NCBI GenBank assembly: GCA_041485845.1
Contig: JBGPKH010000410.1
Location: 1-8,060 of the forward strand
Source: OMOG01 sp041485845
Lineage (GTDB): Bacteria > Acidobacteriota > Terriglobia > Bryobacterales > Bryobacteraceae
DNA: 8,060 nucleotides
Direction: 5' to 3'
Each line of letters opens with the position of its first letter. Positions within the stretch are counted from its first letter, which is position 1. Positions 4,604 through 8,060 of the stretch are shown here, piece by piece. The position numbers and the translations under genes were made by a program. A model generated the notes under the pieces. It did no database searches, was not told the DNA's origin, and was given only the letters and a program-made list of their open reading frames with translations.

Positions 4604-7582
4604 TCATACGGTCTGCTCTATTAGGGCAATATCACGCTTTGAAAGCCCGTACAATCGATACACGATTTCATCAATTTGGCGAGCCATGGACGCCTTCCGG
4701 CGATCACAGTCATCCTCTGTGAGACCGTGCCCTTCTTTCGTCTTTGGCGAGTTCGCTGCAATGAGATGATCGCAGAGTCTCCGAAGCCGCGTCTCTTCTC
4801 CCGCCATTCGGTCCGGAGAGGGGATGGGAAGCTCCTGCAGCTTCGACGCCTTAACTTGAGGGATAACCCGCCCTTCGCCCTGATTTGCCACTTGGTAAAA
4901 GAAGAGAAACGCTTTGGAATGCAGTATCGCCATTAACGCCCACGGATCAAACTCCGGCCGCACCGAAAAAACGTACATCGCATCGGTGACAACGAGGGAT
5001 TTCTTTTCATCGTAGATCACCGCGATCGTCTTGGCGGTCGTCAGACCCACAAATTTTGGGGACTCAAAGATCTCTGGGTCTCTTGGACGGTGAAGAGCCC
5101 ACCACGGATGCTTTGAGTCCTTCACCTCAGGGCACGTGATCTGGCTCCTATAGGTGCCGAGATAGGATTGGATATTTGGGTAGCGGGATATGTCGGAATC
5201 GCGCGTTGTGTATACCAAGACACGATCCGCGCGCCAGCAATGATACGGTTTAATCTGCGCACCACCGATGCTGGGCCTCAGCAGATCCCCCTCCAGCCCC
5301 TTCTCGGCCGCTTCCTTAGGGGACATCAGATGTGCATTGATAACGTCTGGTGTCACGCCTCGCTGTATTTCACCGAGCAGTATCTCCTTTAACGCGATGT
5401 GTCTCCGGCGTAGACGAGCCAATAACGAAGCTGACTCCAGCCCTCCTACGAAAAACGTATAGTGCGGATCGTTCTCGACAAGCTCTTTCCAATCCGACCA
5501 GTCCACTATCTTTTCGCTTCCAAGGGCGTCCTTGCGGAAATTCCGCGGCGCCGAGGACAGATCATGAAGTGCTAAAGCTCTATCGTTGCCCCGCCTTCGG
5601 CTGATAAGAATACTCGAAGTGTTTAAGACCTTTGGCCCAAAGATACCCTGGCCGAGGTTTATGATCATTTGCAACCCCCGCGAAACGAGGAGTTCGCGAA
5701 CCGACCTCGCATCCACCTGGTTCAGTACGGTCCCCGGTACGATGAACCCCACGTAACCGGTTGGGGAAGCGATCCTTGTCGCCAAGTCGAGGAAGTAGAT
5801 ATATGAATCCGTCGTACGATCGACGACACGCTTGTACGTGTGTCGAAGATATTCGAGTTCTCCCGCGGAAAACTCGGCGCCCCACGGCGGATTCCCGATT
5901 ACCGCATCGAAGCCCTTACGTTCGAGAATACCGTGAAATTCCTCCTTCCAATCGAAGGAATTAATCTGAATCTCATCGTTCTCTTCGAACAAGTCACCCG
6001 GCGAGTTTCCGAAAAAGCCTCCGTCGATCAGCGTATTGCCACATTTGATGTTCTCGCCGAGATCAGGCAAAACACGATCTTTGTGAAATAGTTTTAGCTG
6101 TCGGGTGAGACTCTCATTGTTTTCGTCCTCCAGGACGGTCAAAAGCAGGGAGAGCTTTGTGACCTCAACCGCCTGAGAATCGATGTCAACGCCATAAATA
6201 TTGTCGAGCAGAATTCTCTTGCGCTCGTGTACTGTTAACCTCAAATCACCACGGGGGCCTTTGTAAATGGCATCACCACGGATTGCTGAAGGGTGCCTCT
6301 CGTACCAGGAGCGATGCCAATCAAGCAGGTGTTGGTACGCGCCCAAGAGAAACGAACCCGAGCCACACGCGGGATCGACAATCTTGATTTTCGATGCCTG
6401 TTTCGGAGTCTTCCCCTCAAAAAGCTTACCGACGGTATTCCGAACGATGTATTCAACGACGTACGTAGGCGTGTAGTAAACGCCGCCCGCTTTCTTAACC
6501 TCGGGCTTCTCTTCCACCCTCGCCTGATGGCCAGCCGTGAGACGGATGACCTTTCCAAGGAACTGTTCGTAAACATGACCGAGGATATCGGCGGGTAGAA
6601 CTGAAAACTCGTACGGGCTCTGCGGGAAATAAAGGCTGTCGAGAATGTCCCTTAAGACCTTGTCATCCATGGATAGGTCCAACGTCAGAGTGTCCGGCGG
6701 TTCCAGTCGGTCTTTCTGTTCGTCAAAGTGAAAAAGCCCTGAATTATACTTGTAGTCCGCGCGGCGGAATAGGTCAGAGATGCGAGAGTATATGTTTGCT
6801 CCATTGGTTAGAGCGGACAACTGTCTGTACGGCTCAATACCACGGTCCTCACAGATGCGGAGGAAGATGATTCGGTCAATAATCTTTTGAACTGAGTAGT
6901 TGAGGTTTTCAGGTGTCAGGTCTCGATTGCGAAGTGCGATATTTCGTGCGAGATGTTCGCGCCACGACTCGATTTCGGCGAGAAAAGCCTCGGCCACCTC
7001 CGCTGTCCCACGTTTAGCTTCGCTTGATTCTACAAATCTGTCGAATGACCCTCGTACAATCCCACTGATTGAAAAGAGTTCAAGAAAACGGGCCCAGTGC
7101 TGCGGGTAGTCTTCTAGTCGGAAGTAGTTGATCCGAGCGGTTGAAGCTTTGTCCGTGGGCGAGGGCTTGATCCGGCAATCATAGACTGCAACCTCCTCGA
7201 AATTCGTCAGGATGCTCAGGGGCAGTTTCGAAGACCAAGCATATCGTCGAAGCTGGTAGGCCGATCCGGGATCCTCTTTGATACGAATCGCGGGCTTCTT
7301 GGCCTCGACGAAAAACTTGCGGACTCCGCCGATACGAAAACAGTAATCCGGAGCTTTTGTCTCGCCATTGATCTTGATCGAATCTTCGTGAATTACTTGC
7401 TTATATCGCTCGGAAGCACCCTCCTCGTTGTCCATGTCCCAACCGAGCAGCTTAAACAGTGGATTCAAAAACTCCTGGCGCAGTTGGGCCTCGTTGTACG
7501 TGCCGCTGCGATAATCGGCGGCGTTCCGTTCGAAGCGCTCAATGAGATTGCTTAGGCTTTGGGGTATGTCGCCGGGCGTCAT
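4604..7582 (-). CDS. Type IIG-like restriction endonuclease / DNA adenine methyltransferase (Eco57I family)
   Basis: This is a single-chain enzyme expected to methylate adenine in its target and to cut unmodified DNA. It has 992 codons, a typical length for the class. The N-terminal domain (about 1-170) carries a PD-(D/E)xK-type nuclease site: P78-D79, then E93-A94-K95, in a fold resembling Type I R-subunit N-termini. A helical linker follows (about 180-340). The N6-adenine methylase core has GGVYYTP (366-372), motif I DPACGSGSF (403-411), YGVDID (463-468) and catalytic NPPW (564-567). The part after about residue 700 resembles the TaqI-like target-recognition region, with EIQRGV (738-743) and a closing basic segment. 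No separate specificity or methylase gene is adjacent. Codon use is visibly AT-richer than in the nuo genes, consistent with acquisition. The ATG at 7580-7582 lacks a clear Shine-Dalgarno sequence. It is co-oriented with nuo and sits between two nuoC copies. Cutting specificity cannot be predicted from sequence alone. Confidence 0.93.
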   Translation of the reverse strand: MTPGDIPQSLSNLIERFERNAADYRSGTYNEAQLRQEFLNPLFKLLGWDMDNEEGASERYKQVIHEDSIKINGETKAPDYCFRIGGVRKFFVEAKKPAIRIKEDPGSAYQLRRYAWSSKLPLSILTNFEEVAVYDCRIKPSPTDKASTARINYFRLEDYPQHWARFLELFSISGIVRGSFDRFVESSEAKRGTAEVAEAFLAEIESWREHLARNIALRNRDLTPENLNYSVQKIIDRIIFLRICEDRGIEPYRQLSALTNGANIYSRISDLFRRADYKYNSGLFHFDEQKDRLEPPDTLTLDLSMDDKVLRDILDSLYFPQSPYEFSVLPADILGHVYEQFLGKVIRLTAGHQARVEEKPEVKKAGGVYYTPTYVVEYIVRNTVGKLFEGKTPKQASKIKIVDPACGSGSFLLGAYQHLLDWHRSWYERHPSAIRGDAIYKGPRGDLRLTVHERKRILLDNIYGVDIDSQAVEVTKLSLLLTVLEDENNESLTRQLKLFHKDRVLPDLGENIKCGNTLIDGGFFGNSPGDLFEENDEIQINSFDWKEEFHGILERKGFDAVIGNPPWGAEFSAGELEYLRHTYKRVVDRTTDSYIYFLDLATRIASPTGYVGFIVPGTVLNQVDARSVRELLVSRGLQMIINLGQGIFGPKVLNTSSILISRRRGNDRALALHDLSSAPRNFRKDALGSEKIVDWSDWKELVENDPHYTFFVGGLESASLLARLRRRHIALKEILLGEIQRGVTPDVINAHLMSPKEAAEKGLEGDLLRPSIGGAQIKPYHCWRADRVLVYTTRDSDISRYPNIQSYLGTYRSQITCPEVKDSKHPWWALHRPRDPEIFESPKFVGLTTAKTIAVIYDEKKSLVVTDAMYVFSVRPEFDPWALMAILHSKAFLFFYQVANQGEGRVIPQVKASKLQELPIPSPDRMAGEETRLRRLCDHLIAANSPKTKEGHGLTEDDCDRRKASMARQIDEIVYRLYGLSKRDIALIEQTV

Positions 7583-7700
7583 TTCGGTCGGTTTCGACTA
7601 TTTATGTCGGTTCGTGCTTAGGCAACGACCGGCGTAGCAACACTTCTGCACCAAGTCCAGGCTGATTCGCCTCGCCGGCAATTTGTTAATTCCGGCATCG
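7583..7700 (-). other. Junction between nuoC copy 2 and the restriction-modification gene
   Basis: This 118-bp gap has lost the nuoC-nuoD junction seen at the other copy. Two nt after the nuoC stop an ATG (7696-7698) opens a 26-codon frame, MPELTNCRRG..., ending at 7618. Its first five codons match the start of nuoD (MPDST) at 11 of 15 bases, so it may be a truncated nuoD stub joined to foreign DNA. A TTGCCT at 7619-7624 and an AT-rich CATAAATAGT (7599-7608) could make a poor promoter for the downstream gene, but the spacing is short. I see no terminator or RNA gene. Confidence 0.4.
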
Positions 7701-8060
7701 TCACTGGCCGCTTTCGATGCTCAGGTTTTCCTGCACCCAGCGCTGGTCCTGCCGGAGAATACCGTACTCCTTGCGCAGCGGATAACCCTGCCACTCCTCG
7801 GGAAGCAGAATGCGGCGCATGTCCGGATGCCCGGCGAACTCGATACCGAACATGTCGAACACTTCGCGCTCCAGCCAGTTTGCCGTCAGGTGCATACCGA
7901 CAGCGGTCTCCGGTTTGCAGGCATCGGGAATGTAGGTCTTGATCCGCAACCGCTCGTTCCGGGAAAAGCTATAAACAATGTACACCAGGTCGAAACGCTC
8001 GGGACGCTTGGGCCAGTCCACGGCGGTGATGTCCACCAGGTAGTCGAAGTCGGCTTCCAG
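7700..8060. repeat. Direct repeat, right copy (nuoC 3' part)
   Basis: This is the partner of 3743-4103. All 11 differences fall between 7700 and 7965 (corresponding to 3743-4008); the final 95 bp to the window edge are identical in both copies. The uneven spread hints at gene conversion, or at a different age for different parts, but the number of sites is small. Confidence 0.95.
7701..8060 (-). CDS. nuoC: NADH-quinone oxidoreductase subunit C (NuoC), second copy, 3' part
   Basis: This is the C-terminal 119 codons of a second NuoC; the frame is open to the right edge, so the start lies outside the window. It contains the same 30-kDa signature, ANWLEREVFDMFGIEFAGHP, and ends ENLSIESGQ exactly like the other copy. 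Compared with 3744-4103 there are 11 substitutions and no indels. Eight are silent, and the others are V to M, D to E and Q to R, all conservative. It therefore reads as a gene or allele kept under selection rather than a decaying remnant. In the usual nuoA-B-C order this is the copy expected to follow nuoB, but it is cut off from nuoD by the restriction-modification gene. Whether its N-terminal half is intact cannot be seen. Confidence 0.93.
   Translation of the reverse strand: MEADFDYLVDITAVDWPKRPERFDLVYIVYSFSRNERLRIKTYIPDACKPETAVGMHLTANWLEREVFDMFGIEFAGHPDMRRILLPEEWQGYPLRKEYGILRQDQRWVQENLSIESGQ

Noticed and set aside
5580..5885. A 101-codon minus-strand frame within the restriction-modification gene
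   Set aside because: It is an overlapping frame of a gene with intact methylase motifs and has no recognisable domain or ribosome binding site.
4604..7582. BREX PglX or a Type I HsdM subunit
   Set aside because: No pglZ, brx, hsdS or hsdR neighbours are present, and the single chain carries its own N-terminal nuclease motif and C-terminal recognition region, which fits Type IIG better.
7583..7700. Integron attachment site or insertion-sequence end
   Set aside because: I looked for paired core sites and for terminal repeats matching the region after 4604 and found none.

Overview
The window is dominated by a respiratory complex I (NADH:quinone oxidoreductase, nuo) operon on the minus strand. 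Read 5'->3' along that strand, from high to low coordinates, the order is: the 3' part of one nuoC copy (7701-8060, running off the right edge); a large single-chain restriction-modification gene (4604-7582); a second, complete nuoC (3744-4409); nuoD (2624-3736); a near-perfect long inverted repeat (2543-2619); nuoI (2068-2523); nuoJ (1559-2074); nuoK (1248-1556); and the 5' part of nuoL (2-1240, running off the left edge). All supported genes lie on one strand. No stretch of more than 300 bases lacks a gene; the longest gaps are 4410-4603 and 7583-7700.

The organism looks like a GC-rich bacterium. Separate nuoC and nuoD genes, a NuoC with a long Ala/Pro-rich N-terminal extension and the general feel of the NuoD and NuoI sequences suggest Acidobacteriota of the Solibacter/Bryobacter type. 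That is inference from memory of the families, not a search. The restriction-modification gene is visibly AT-richer than the nuo genes around it, which fits horizontal acquisition.

The main oddity is the architecture. A Type IIG-like restriction-methyltransferase sits inside a core respiratory operon, between two nuoC copies that are direct repeats. Over the 361 bp visible in both copies there are 11 substitutions and no indels, and 8 of the 11 are silent. This resembles insertion of a restriction-modification unit with a long target duplication. The nuoD-proximal nuoC is intact and has its own start, ribosome binding site and a candidate promoter, so the downstream nuo genes can still be expressed. 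Recombination between the nuoC repeats would remove the restriction-modification gene and leave one intact nuoC.

Two further points stand out. First, nuoE, nuoF, nuoG and nuoH are absent from the usual place between nuoD and nuoI; only a 32-bp-arm palindrome built of 10-bp units is there. Second, NuoL carries a very histidine-rich insertion between its first two membrane helices.
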